Assembly (NCBI RefSeq): GCF_008831285.2
Contig: NW_022204786.1
Coordinates: 1-36,351, forward strand
Length of the DNA: 36,351 nt
Direction: 5' to 3'
From: Nymphaea colorata
Taxonomy: Eukaryota > Streptophyta > Magnoliopsida > Nymphaeales > Nymphaeaceae
Positions 20,657 through 30,456 of the stretch are shown here, one piece after another; the stretch's first letter is position 1, and every line of letters begins with the position of its first letter. The notes beneath the pieces were generated by a model. It worked only from the letters and a program-made list of their open reading frames with translations, did not search any database and was not told the DNA's origin. A program made the translations under genes and the position numbers.

Positions 20657-21226
20657 TCACTCTGCGAAAACTTCGTCCGAAACGTCGATGATCGAACTCA
20701 CGTATCTGTGCTCTTCCACCGTCCTCGGGAGTGCGACCGGTTGCCGTCGGCTGCTTTATGGGTTTTGGCGGGAGGTGATCGGGCCGAACTGGAGTTCCTC
20801 TTGAACGAACTTGTCGATGTAATGCAGCACCTATTCCTGTCTTTGAATCTTCTCCTCCGCGATAACTACTCCTGAATGTTGGCCAGCGTCATCGTGCGCA
20901 TGATTTATGCTTTTAGTTCTGCCATGGCCCACCTGTAATCTTACGGGTAAGAAGAGATCACATCATGGAAGCCGTATTTTAGGACCAGCTGCGGCGAGGG
21001 TCGCGGTTGAACATCACCATCAGGATTTATTTGTTTAGAAACTTTTTGTTTTGGCAGTAGATCCTCCACACCCTCCGTATGATCTCCTTGGCAGTGGGGT
21101 TGGATCCCACGTATCTGACGCGCTGGTCCATCATCCGCCGTATCGTTATGACCAACTGCTTGGCTAGGTTGTGGTTCTTGCGCAGGACACCGCTTCTCGG
21201 AGGAACAACTATGGAGGAAGCGGCAT
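20657..21226 (-). CDS. Unknown basic protein (~190 aa, three frame breaks)
   Basis: The reconstructed reading runs from ATG 21226 to TGA 20659-20657 with single missing bases near 21210-21214, 20991-20998 and 20858-20866. Recognisable stretches: NHNLAKQLVITIRRMMDQRV, AKEIIRRVWRIYCQNKKFLN, LVLKYGFHDVISSYPEDYRW, EEKIQRQEEVLHYIDKFV. The protein looks helical and basic, with an acidic end (SSIIDVSDEVFAE). I do not recognise the family. Coherence of amino-acid composition across three breaks supports one gene; with so many breaks, a decaying gene is the alternative. Confidence 0.5.
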
Positions 21227-21490
21227 GTGTGTGTTTTATGGCGAACTGAGGATTATTAAGGCTGGGGGCTAGACTTCAAAGCTGGAGCGCGTGTCCTCTC
21301 GGTGCTGGTTTGGAAACGGATCAAAAGGTTCAAAGTAAAATCCACTCATCGTTTCTGATAAAATAATAAAAGAATTGCAGGCCATTGGTAATAAACGGTT
21401 GAGGATTACGACCAATCCTGGCTGTCCGGAAATGTGAAATAAAATCGAGTAAATAGCTGAGGACATTAACACAATTATGGTGTATATCGT

Positions 21491-22883
21491 ATGCGAGTCG
21501 GACGGGCATTGCCCTACGAGTACTACTGCGACGCCAATAACCACTGTGAGCATGACCCTGTCTTTCCGCTCACCCTCTATCCCATCCTCATCTACTGCCT
21601 TTCCCCTTCGCCAGCGCCATCTGCAATACCTCTGGAAACTCCTTCGGCGAGTTTAAGGTGCTGTTCCTGATGGACCTGCTCGACTATACCGAGTCGGCAG
21701 CCACCGTCCTCACCTATCCGCTGACGGTCGGCACTGCTCTCTTCAACTTCATCACGCTGCTGGTCCGCAGGCACCCCAACAAGGACACCTCTGCAGTCGA
21801 CTTCAACATCGTGATGGTGATCATCCCCTCCGTGCTCTACGGATCGACCATTGGCGCGCTGGTAACAAGTTCATCCCGCCGATCATCGCGGACGTCCTCA
21901 TCATCTTCATCCTGGCAGCCTTTAGCGTCAAGTTCTTCCTCCGGTTCTACAACTTCCGCAAGCAGGAGCTGCTGAGCGTCAGCAGGACTGGCGAAGGCGA
22001 GAGAGATTGAAATCACTGAAGTAGAAGCAGACATCCAAAACTAGACGAAGAGAATCACCCTAAAGCGAAGCCTGATAGATTAAAAATCAATAAGTTAAGA
22101 TGCGAAGCAGAAAAAAGGCATCCTATAAAATATGAAGCAAGGGGAAGAAGCAACTGCAGTTGTATAGAATCCCTACCAGAAATAGCTGGAGGACCAGTTA
22201 CTGTATGAATCCAGCTATCACGTGCCCCACATACTGGCCACCTGCGTTATATTCGGCATCTTTTAAACCTTATCCTTCTTGGCTCAGGGCAAAATCATCT
22301 CCTTCTCCATCTGCAGCAGCTATTACGCCATCGGCATGTCCTGCCTCACTGCAGCCTTCCTCGCCTTCATCATCTACATGTACTTCTTCACCAGGAGGAA
22401 AATGGAATTCTACAAGAGGATTCGCTATCAGTACGAGTACAAGCTGGACTCGCCCAAGTTCTACGTCCTGGTCGTCTTGGCGAGCTTCCTGGGAGGCTTC
22501 AACGGAGGGGTCTTCGGAGTGGGATCAAGCACCACCATGATCTTCTGCCTGCTCTACCTCGAGATCTAGCCGATCGTGGTGAGCGCAACGGTGGGATACC
22601 AGGTCATCTTCGGCGGACTCGGCTCGCTCTGCTAGGCTTTCGCGACCAATGAGATAACCGTATAGGTGGCTGGCTTCTTCCTGGGGATCACGTTCGTGTG
22701 GGAGGCATTTTGTCCTTCATCACATGAAGTTCGTGAGAAGGCTGAACCAGAACAGGACCAACCAGTCTTGATGATAATCGTTGGTTCCTGACGGAGCGAG
22801 TACTTGGCGTGGCTGCCAATATAGCCCTCAGCTACGTCCAGTTCGGCGCCACCTACATGATATCTTCGCCCTTCGAATGCTGA
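21491..22883 (+). CDS. TauE/SafE-type membrane permease (several frame breaks)
   Basis: TauE/SafE family integral membrane protein (putative sulfite/sulfonate or anion exporter; substrate unknown in ciliates). First half: CEHDPVFPLTLYPILIYCL, ESAATVLTYPLTVGTALFN, RRHPNKDTSAVDFNIVMVII, ADVLIIFILAAFSVKFF. An acidic/basic cytosolic loop follows, then the second half with SPKFYVLVVLASFLGGFNGG, GVGSSTTMIFCLLYLEIEP and VSATVGYQVIFGGLGS. Frame breaks lie near 21600-21602, 21863-21866, 21998-22008, 22695-22701, 22721-22725 and 22764-22772. ATG at 21491 is the first in frame; a signal peptide encoded further upstream across an unseen intron is possible. Six breaks in 1.4 kb is the highest density here, so a pseudogene must be considered, although both halves are well conserved. 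Confidence 0.68.
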
Positions 22884-22909
22884 CGGTTGGAGGCAAATTG
22901 AAATAGAGA

Positions 22910-24682
22910 TCATTTGTTCTCGGTGACGATGTAGGAGTCCTGCTCGAGGAAGGATTCCTTCCTGGACTCGTAGGAGTTGTAGTCGGTCATTTCGGGCAGC
23001 GAGCTCCTCATGTAGATGTCGTTCATGAGTTCGGTCTCCTCGGTCCTGATTTCGCGGATCTCCTTCTTGATGACTTCCTTCTTGTGGGTGTTTTCGGCTT
23101 GAACTTGTTGACGTAGGAGCAGTGCAGCTCCTCGGTCTCTCTTTCGAGTTTGGTGAGTTTTTCGTTTTCGGAGTTCATGATGAGAGTGGCTTCCTGGATC
23201 TGCCTGTTGAGGGCGAGGAGGCGGTTGTACTCCTTGTCGAGCTGGTAGACTGTGAAGTACTTGTTGCCCTCGAGGTAGCTGTTGATCTCGTGCATGTCCT
23301 TGTACTTGATGATGTTCTCCTCGAGCAGCATGGAGGTGATGGTCTTGGCGGCCTTGAGTTCTTCGCAGATGGTCTTGGCGGTGCTGTCGCCGAGCAGGTT
23401 GTTCATCATGTCGATGGTCTCGAGGCTCTTGTTCTTGCGGATGTTCTGGAAGATGATGTGGCCCAGGTGGTCCTTGATGTCGCAGTGCCGCATCTTGATC
23501 GACCGCAGCATGCACCCCTGCAGCATCTGCGAAATCGAGCCGGCCACCTTCTCGTTCATCACTCTGTTGCGCGTAGGTCTGCGCTCTCCAGCGACCTGCT
23601 GTGCTTGATGCCCTGGGCGACGTGCAGGTAGCTCACCTGCGAGAGGTCGCAATCCACCAGCGAGAGGTGCAGCAGGCTCAGCGACTGCTCCAGGAAGTAT
23701 TGGATGGCGGAGGCGTCGCCGTCCAGCCGGATGTGGTCGAGCACCAGGAACTTGAGACTGGTGAAGTAGGTGAGCTTGAGGAACTCCTTGAAGTGGTAGT
23801 AGGGGATTTTGTTGTAGGAGAGGTTGAGGTACTGGAGCTCGTTGGGCGCCATGGGGTAGTTGAAGGGGTGGACGATGCCGTTCCTGGAGAGGTTGAGGGA
23901 GAGGATGGTGGGACAGGTCCCCCTGACGTTGGTGTTGTCGCTGAGGTCGAGGTGCTTGAGGGCGGTGTTCCTGCAGCTCTCGAGGATCATGCTGTTGGGG
24001 CGGATCTCGATGTTGCTGAGCAGCAGGGTGTGCAGGGAGGCGCTGCTCTGGATCAGCGAATCAGCTGCTCGTACTTAGTCAGCTGGTTGCGGTTCTTGAG
24101 CTCGGGCGAGGAGAGCGAGATCTTCTCGATGGCCGAGTGGTGCAGCTTCGCGAAGAGCAGCTCCAGCGCCTCGTTGCCCAGCTTGCAGTTGCACAGGTAC
24201 AGCTCCTTGAAGCTCTCCACCCGCACCAGCAGGTTCGGGTTGGTATAATTTTTATTTAATTTTATTTGACCAGCGCGGGTGCTCCTGCAGCAGCTGGTTC
24301 ACCTGCTTGATGCAGCTCTCCCCCAGGTAGAAGTCGTTCAGGTTCAACGTCCCGTCCTCGATCTAGCCGCCCACTATCCTGTTCTTGCTGGTGAAGGCCT
24401 TGATGAAGTCTCCCAGTTCTTGCGTTGAACTCGATGCGCAGGTTGGCGCATTTCTCCGCGAAGAGGTCGTGCAGTATCTTGGCGTACCGCTTGGGGACGG
24501 GCTACTTGGTGAAGCTGATCTGGGAGTTGGCTTGAGGGAACTGGGCGATGGGTTGAGTTGGAGGAGGTTTTGGGGCGGGAGATGTTGTTGCTGATGAGGC
24601 CGATGGAGTCGGTGGCCAGGGCAGTGTCCTCTTTTATGTTGCTGAGCAGGCTGTTGATCTTGTCGAGCTGCTTGCTGAACAT
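22910..24682 (-). CDS. Leucine-rich-repeat protein with coiled-coil tail (~580 aa, several breaks)
   Basis: ATG 24682 to TGA 22912-22910. The N-terminal region (MFSKQLDKINSLLSN) is followed by VPKRYAKILHDLFAEKCANL. LRRs then run from about 24300 to 23400: FKELYLCNCKLGNEALELL, ALKHLDLSDNTNVRG, ILSLNLSRNGIV, ELQYLNLSYNKIP, LKFLVLDHIRLDGDA, LLHLSLVDCDLSQVSYL, SLETIDMMNNLLGDS. The end is a charged coiled coil (NEKLTKLERETEELH, KKEVIKKEIREIRTEE). LRR plus coiled coil is typical of axonemal or centriolar proteins (inference). Single-base breaks occur near 24550-24570, 24423-24433, 24053-24062, 23575-23590 and 23085-23095. The reading frame is also interrupted by an AT-rich insert at 24243-24273. 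Confidence 0.72.
24243..24273 (+). other. AT-rich 31-nt insert, GT...AG on the wrong strand
   Basis: Inside the minus-strand LRR gene. On the plus strand it begins GTATAATT and ends TTGACCAG (GT-AG); on the coding strand it is CT...AC. Exact removal joins EHPR to NPNLLVRVES in frame. It is not a normal intron for this gene. Confidence 0.5.
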
Positions 24683-24880
24683 CAGCACAAATTATATAAC
24701 TATGGTCCACTCCTCACCCGAAAAGCGGATATGCCGACCACCAAGCGCCTAATTAGCCATTTCCAAATTCAAGGAGCAGGTTCGCTTGGGCTGGGAGGTA
24801 GGGCCGAAGAGGGCGGTTATACTACTTGGGATCATGAAAGTAAATTCAAATTATAAATGCGATTATTAACCATGCTTCAC

Positions 24881-25276
24881 TCAGCTGCCGCTTCTTCCTC
24901 CGGCCTGTCCTCGGCTGTCTTGCTCTTATCTGGCTCCTGCTCTACCGCGGTGCTTGATGCGGAGGTGGAGGTTCAGCGAGACCAGCGACCCGTACAGCTT
25001 CTTGCAAAACTAGCACTAAATGGGGCGAAAATTACTCGGTGCTTCTTCTCCACTCGCAGGACTTCCTCCGGATCCTCTTGCGCTTGGACTTGAGCTTGGC
25101 TTCCAGCTCGGCCACCTTACTCTCCAGGTCGTCGATCCGCATGCGCAGGCTGGCTATCTCTGCTGGCTCCGCTGAGTTATTCGACAAGTTCTTGAGGCGG
25201 ATCATCTGCGGACGCGCCGGAATCGGCTGGAGTGGCTCTCCAACTACTAGCGGAACGTCACATTCTTTTTGCTCAT
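24881..25276 (-). CDS. C2H2 zinc-finger protein with short coiled coil (~125 aa)
   Basis: ATG 25276. After one missing base in the A5 run following the start, it reads MSKKECDVPLVVGEPLQPIP, then a coiled coil (ASLRMRIDDLESKVAELEAK), then after a 20-nt intron (25016-25035) a textbook zinc finger: CEFCKKLYGSLVSLNLHL with R-I-K-H, i.e. C-x2-C-x12-H-x4-H. The first Cys falls directly after the splice site. A second single-base break lies near 25077. The C-terminal end is uncertain: the present frame stops at 24883-24881, while a neighbouring frame gives a more natural acidic tail ending four bases later. A DNA- or RNA-binding role is inferred from the single finger. Confidence 0.65.
25016..25035 (-). 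other. 20-nt spliceosomal intron in zinc-finger gene
   Basis: Minus strand GTAATTTTCGCCCCATTTAG; removal brings EKKHR next to CEFCKK and creates the complete C2H2 finger. Confidence 0.8.
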
Positions 25277-25865
25277 TTAAATATTATAAAAACAAACTCA
25301 AACGTAGGAAGCTCGCCCAATCCACGCGCACAGGCAGGGAAGGAAGGCCGTCAAGAGGTTTATATTTATTGGGGGACTGGCTTTTGGCAATAAAAGGAAA
25401 AATTGCGCTTCATTATTTGCGTTTGGAAGATATACTTGCGGTTATACCCGCCGCAGTAAAAGTCACTGTTTTATTAAAAAAACAGGCAAAATTGGCCAAA
25501 TCTAAGCGGGATTGCAAAGAAAGCAGCATATATCGGCATCCCAATTCATGGCAGGGAGGACGGGCCTTGGGAGAGCTCTCAGCTTCTCCTGATGTTTTAT
25601 GATTCATCCCCATACTGGTTGCCACCACTGCTCCAATCAGAGGCCAACGCAATCGATTGCTTTTCTTTCAAAATTTGCTGGTCACTCCGAAAGTTGAAAA
25701 TCCAAAACTGTTTGAGGCTCCTGTGACCCAAACCATAAAGAATTATAAAAGTTTGCAGAGACCAAAGGTGGGAGCTGCTTTGCGGTCTCTTAGTTTTGTC
25801 TGTGGGGAATTCCGCTGTAGAAATCATTCCTTGATTCGTGTAATAAATATTTTTAGTTTGAAGTG
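25277..25865. other. Gene-free stretch, nothing recognised
   Basis: 589 bp between two divergently transcribed genes. Open frames exist only because TGA is the single stop, and none has protein-like composition. AT-rich elements (ATTATAAAAG at ~25741; TAATAAATATTTTTAG before the next ATG) may be promoters. Confidence 0.4.
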
Positions 25866-26950
25866 ATGATGCTGAGAATGAGAGGAATAAAGGACCTAAT
25901 ATCATTCAAAAACGAAGAATGCACCTGTTTCGGATCTGCTCTCCAGGCCGAGGACAAATTTTTAGCCAAGCAGAAAACTTTCAACCTTACCGCCTCTCCA
26001 ATCCCCAATCCCACCCGCCTCGTGCAAAAAGAACACTCCTTCTTCAAAAAAGGATTCAAAAAATCACTCAAAAAGCAGTTCGCTCCTCTCTTCCACCACG
26101 CCAGCAGCAACAGGACTATCGATCTCAACGGAAATGCATGTCTCCCTCAGGCACATGAACCAGCAAGCCAGAAGAAAGCAACTGGAACTCTCTTTACTCC
26201 TCCAAGCCAGTTCCAGAGTTTCAACCGTAAAACCTATGCAGTTCCGCAGCAGCATCTAGCCTCATTATATTCTGGGCAATTTCCACAACCAAGCGCCGAA
26301 TAAATGTCCAAGCAGGCCTCACACAAGACCCTGCCTCCCTACATGCCTACTTCTCCGCGTCCAATCATCCTTATGCCCGTTCTGCAGACTCACAAGCAGA
26401 TCAGATTCAATTTTTACAGTCCCACCCAGCCTACCGTTTCAGAGCCAGAAGGAGGGCAAAACCAGAAGAGAAACTGCTCTCCTGTTTCCATGAGGAGCAT
26501 CGATCGAGCTGCCTCTTACGCTAACTTTGCCTCAAAGACTGAAGAAGAGGCAATCAATGCGGGAGAATAGCTGAGAGGTGTGAAAGCTCAAAGAATTTCA
26601 CGCAAGATTACACATAAATTGGCATGAAAAAGATCACTTCATAGTATGAGCGGGAAAAGGTGGAGCTTACGTCTGAGAAGGAGAAAGTGATGCTGAAGCG
26701 CATGGACGAAGTGGCCTAAATTTACTCTTAGATCGACTCTGATGAGGAGTTTTCCGATTCTGACGTGGAGTCAGTGGTAATCGGTCGGCTGGACGGATAC
26801 AGCAGCACCATCGACCACGATTTCTCAGAGATTTCGACGATTGAGCGGTCCACACAGGGAAAAATGATTAGGCTGAATTCCCTGATGACTAACTTCGACT
26901 TCGACAGGAATAGAGGGAATGGAACCACCAGCCAGCTCCTTTCTTATTGA
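25866..26950 (+). CDS. Basic, largely disordered protein, unknown (~361 aa, one frame break)
   Basis: ATG at 25866; TGA at 26625-26627 in the first frame, but the -1 frame continues immediately as MKKITSEYEREKVELTSEK to TGA 26948-26950. One missing base at ~26620-26626 would make a single protein. No spacer separates the two parts, which favours one gene. The first part is Pro/Ser/Gln-rich and basic (HSFFKKGFKKSLKKQFAP; TLPPYMPTSPRPIILMPV) with many short linear segments. The second is a short coiled coil followed by an acidic serine patch (IDSDEEFSDSDVESVV). In-frame TAA (after FPQPSAE) and TAG are read as Glu. No domain recognised. Confidence 0.62.
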
Positions 26951-27073
26951 TTATTTCAACATCATACCATCATCTAATCTGCAGCTAACATTCATGTGTT
27001 TAATAGCTTGCTATATGCATTCTTCTTATTTGCCTATAATATGATGCAGTTGACTGGAATAAGAGAGATATGA

Positions 27074-28495
27074 TCAGACTTTATTAATGAAGCAGCCTAT
27101 CTTGGTTATTCCCTACTCGTTTTTCTCTCCAAAGAGGGCGCCGATGCTTTCAGACTACTTGGGCGTGAAGTCAAAGGTGAGGTTCTTGTCGTTCGCCTCC
27201 ACCTCCACCCCAAAGCTCTGTCCGCGCTTGTTGTTCGTCTTTAGAGTGAGAAATTTAAGCTTTTTCTTCGCGAAAACGCCAGATATGCTGATTATGTATT
27301 CTTGGTCTGAGCAGGTGAGCACGCTTGATTTGATTTTGGGATTAGACTAGGAGTATTTTTTCGATTATCCCTTCTCGTAGCGGGCGTGGAGGTTCTTTAT
27401 GTCCCCGTTGTCGTCGAGGATCACCTGGATTTCCTTGATTCTGCTGTTGAATGCCTCGTCGCTCCACTTGATGGCTCCTGGCGAGCTCACCCCCTGCTCC
27501 ACCTTCACGGGATAGATGGGGTATATGATGGCTCTGGAGGCGGACTGGCCTTCCGGATCGGTTTTGAATGACTTGGCGCGGCTGCCTTGCCCACTTCCCC
27601 GCTTGCTCCTCCCGTAGTCGTTGCTCTGCCTGCTCGACTGCTCCAGGTTGGCTGACTTCTTGAGGTTCCTCTGGGAGAGCAGCTCGTCGTTGTTCTTCCT
27701 CAGGTTGCCTATCCTCTGCCTTAGCGTGCTTATCTCCTTGTCCTTCTCTTGAATCTGGAGCTTGTAGTTTTCGACAAGGTCCCTCAGGTGTGTAACTTAC
27801 CCTTTTAGGATCTTAGTCTTTTGGTAGTTTTTCTCTAACTTTTAGCGCATTGAGGTTGGATCGTCGCTTGCGTCCTCTTCGGTCTTATTTTTCTTCTCTG
27901 CAGAGGTTTCTTCGTTCTTGTTGGATTCCCTGCTTTTGAGGCTGGCGAGGCGATACTCGCTGAGATACTTCTTCAACCTCCTGTTTTCCTCTCTGAGCTG
28001 TTCATTTTCTTTGGTTATCTTGGCATACTCTTCGGTTCCCATTTCGATGAGTCCCTTTTCCTGCAATTTAATCAACTTCTTGAGGGACTTGATCTAATTT
28101 TTGAGTTCGATGTTTTCCTTGAGGCTCTCGGTGAGTTTGGCATCGAATTCCTCGTACTTGGACTCGTCCTGGATGCTGCTCAGTCTTTTCCGGTAGAAGT
28201 TCACTTCCTTCTTGTAGATTTCGCATTTCTTGTAGGCATTCTGCAGCTACATGTAGGTGACGTCTTCGTCCTTGCTCCATGGCCGCTTCTTGTGACTTTA
28301 TATGCGCTTCTTTATCTCTCCGTCCAGACGCACCGATATCTATTAGAGCTCTTTCTTGAGGACTTCGTTTTGCTTGCGGAAGTAGCGATTTTAGTGATGG
28401 AGCGAAGAGGGCGCGTTTCTAGGCTTCGGAGTAGGGAGTCCGATGTTGTCGGCGGAGAGGTCGATGGTCTTTGCCTCTCTGGAGCTGCCCTTCAT
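27074..28495 (-). CDS. Coiled-coil protein with C-terminal jacalin-like domain (473 aa)
   Basis: Uninterrupted from ATG 28495 to TGA 27076-27074; no intron. Residues ~35-280 form a long coiled coil (ENRYFRKQNEVLKKELEE, NEQLREENRRLKKYLSEY, KDKEISTLRQRIGNLRKN) after a short N-terminal tail. A Ser/Arg linker follows. The last ~130 residues look like a jacalin-type beta-prism: IKEIQVILDDNGDIKNLHA, EYIISISGVFAKKKLKFLT, LKTNNKRGQSFG, IGALFGEKNEEG. Jacalin-like domains bind mannose-type glycans, but fused to a cytosolic coiled coil without a signal peptide a protein-binding role is as likely. Over ten UAR codons are read as Glu. The domain call is from strand pattern only. Confidence 0.75.
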
Positions 28496-28595
28496 CGTAT
28501 TATTTATTATGGGCTTTTAACTGGGAGCAGGCTCAATAAATAACCCCTATCTAGCGATAAAAGGGTGGCAGTGATGGCAGAAATGCGAATATGAA

Positions 28596-28921
28596 TCAGC
28601 CGTTGAGCAGCATGTCCTTGGCTTCGTTGATCTTGGTGGCGAGGTAGGTGGAGCCTCCGTTGTCGGGGTGGTTGTTCAGCATCATCGTGCGGTGCTTCAG
28701 CTTTATCGCCGCGTGGTCCGTCCCCTCCATCACTCCCAATATTAGCTGGGCCTCCCTCCGCGTCATCTGCGTGTAAAACCCGCCGGGATACATGCGCTGG
28801 GGATCCAAGTACTCCCGCTTGCGGATGTGGCGATACATGCGCACAGAACCTTTCAGAGCTGCATCCAATCATCTTTACTTAGTCCCAGTGCGATCAGTCC
28901 GACTCCAAGTGTGGTGCTCAT
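28596..28921 (-). CDS. PAM18: Pam18/TIM14 J-domain subunit of the mitochondrial import motor (101 aa)
   Basis: ATG 28921, intron 28859-28878, TGA 28598-28596. The N-terminal hydrophobic segment ([16 protein letters not shown]) fits an inner-membrane anchor. Then comes the TIM14 linker ([19 protein letters not shown]) and a short J-domain with HPD ([20 protein letters not shown]). In the TIM23 complex Pam18 stimulates mitochondrial Hsp70. Length matches the family (~110). Splicing the 20-nt intron is needed to join the anchor to the J-domain, a clean demonstration of the intron. Confidence 0.92.
28859..28878 (-). other. 20-nt spliceosomal intron in PAM18
   Basis: Minus strand GTAAAGATGATTGGATGCAG. 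Removal joins [14 protein letters not shown] to [16 protein letters not shown]. Confidence 0.9.
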
Positions 28922-29054
28922 AGTTAGCTGCTTTAATTATGATTATTATGACCACAAATAATCGGCATAAGTCGGCATCCAAAATGGGCTGGAGGTGGGG
29001 ATGCGGGAGGGGTGTTTTTGGGCGGGGGTAGTATAATAAGTGGGGTGATTGGCT

Positions 29055-29064
29055 GATATAATAT
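29055..29064 (+). promoter_or_regulatory. GATATAATAT box upstream of RRM-like gene
   Basis: Ends 8 nt before the start codon at 29073; the same element precedes RMC1 and, with small changes, the syntaxin and AIR9-like genes. Confidence 0.4.
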
Positions 29065-29072
29065 CTGATTGC

Positions 29073-30357
29073 ATGGAGGGAGGCAAGGAGGAGAAGAAGC
29101 ATTTTGACGTGCCGAAGAAGGAGGACCTGATTGAGGAAATCAAGAATATCCCTGACGATATCGATCACGTCTCGCTCAACCTCATCAAGTGCGACTTCAA
29201 CGCCGTGGAGAAGGATGTGGAGAAGGCCTTTCCCGACTACCACTTCATCAAGGTCAAGAAGTACAATCCCGGCTCCTTCGAGGTCATCTTCGAGGCCAAG
29301 ATCGACGCCATCAACTTCATCCGCAACTGCTTCGACAAGAAGATCCTCACCCGCAGGTTCTTCATCAAGTTGGGAAGGCAGCAGAAGGAACACGCGGAAA
29401 ACTGGTCGGCTGTTGGCTATGTTCCCAAACAGTTCAAACAGCCTTACAAAAAAAACGCTGCAAACCAGGGGAAAACAAGGAGGAAAAACTGGAAGAGGCC
29501 AAGGGTGACGGAGGCTAAGGATAAAAGAAGTAAGAGGTAAAGGCAACTGAGCAGAAGGCTGCTGAGACTAAGCCAGTTGAGCAAAAGAAGGCTCCAGAGC
29601 ACAATCCGCCTGCCCACAAGCCTAATGATCATAAGCCACTCTAGCATAAGCCAGCCATGCAGCATCTTCCCGAGCACAGACCAGCCGAACATAAAGCTGC
29701 CGAGCACAAACCAGCTTAGCACAAGCCAGCCGTCCATAAACCTAATGAGCAAAAAGTTGTGGAGCATAAGCCTGCAGTGAAACCTAATGAACAAAAACCG
29801 GCGGAAAATAAGCAGCCATAAGCCAAACTTTAGGTGAAACCAACACAGGTCAAACCACTGGAAGCCAAGGAAACAGAAAAGAAGCCAGTGGAGAGCAAGC
29901 ACTAAGAAGCCAAAACCAAGCAAAATTAATTGAAGCCAGCTTAGCAAAAGAATACTCATAGCAAGGCGGCAGAACATAAGCCAGCTTAGCACAGAGTTTA
30001 GCAAAAAACAGCCAAAGTCTAGCATAAAGCACCTTAGCATAAGCCAGCCTAGCATAAAGCAGCTTAGCATAAAGCAGCAGAGAGCAAGGTGGAGAATAAG
30101 CCAGCTGTCCAAAAGCCAGCCGAAACGAAGGCAAACGAGTCTAAAGCTGCAGAGCACAAAATATCTGAGCACAAGCCAGCAGAGCATAAGCCAATCGACC
30201 ACAAGAAGCCAGCTGACAAGCCCAAGCAGAGCACAAAGTGGAGCACAAGGCGGCAGAATCCAAGCCGGAGGAGAAGAAGGAGGCGAAGAAGGAGGAGAAG
30301 CACGAGGAAGACGACGGTTGGATCGTGGTGACCTCCAAGAAGGGCAAGAGGAAATGA
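29073..30357 (+). CDS. RRM-like domain protein with KPAEHK repeats (~428 aa, two frame breaks)
   Basis: ATG 29073 to TGA 30355-30357. Residues ~25-105 look like an RNA-recognition-motif fold (VSLNLIKCDFNAVEKDVEKA, FIKVKKYNPGSFEVIFEA, RRFFIKLG). Next a basic linker, then ~220 residues of degenerate K-P-A-E-H-K hexapeptide repeats, and a Lys/Glu end closing with DDGWIVVTSKKGKRK. Single missing bases near 29466-29476 and 30226-30231 restore the frame. In the repeats the Glu position is GAG, GAA or TAG interchangeably. Probably an RNA-binding or ribosome-associated protein; the repeat tail is low complexity and its role unknown. Confidence 0.72.
29573..30230 (+). repeat. Degenerate KPAEHK-type tandem hexapeptide coding repeat
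   Basis: 18-bp units resembling AAGCCAGCTGAGCATAAG with variants (AEHK, A[UAG]HK, NEQK, VEHK). At least eight units carry TAG where others carry GAG/GAA. Confidence 0.85.
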
Positions 30358-30456
30358 TCAATGATTCCGCATTATCAAGAAGAGGCAGCTATAATGAGTT
30401 TGTTTCAAATGACTAATAAAAGTAAATTTGTTTTATTCGGGTGGATCTGAAACGCG

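Noticed and set aside
21269-21553. Hydrophobic minus-strand frame beside the TauE-type gene
   Set aside because: Overlaps the start of the conserved plus-strand permease and shows no family similarity.
23601-24248. Plus-strand open frame rich in Val/Glu/Leu
   Set aside because: Antisense of the LRR gene; only open because TGA is the sole stop.
27798-27815. 18-nt GTAAG...GAG candidate intron in the jacalin-like gene
   Set aside because: Length is a multiple of three and differs from 20 nt; the frame is open either way, so there is no evidence for splicing.
29444-30361. Leu/Cys/Phe-rich minus-strand frame resembling a membrane protein
   Set aside because: Reverse complement of the KPAEHK repeats; not a gene.
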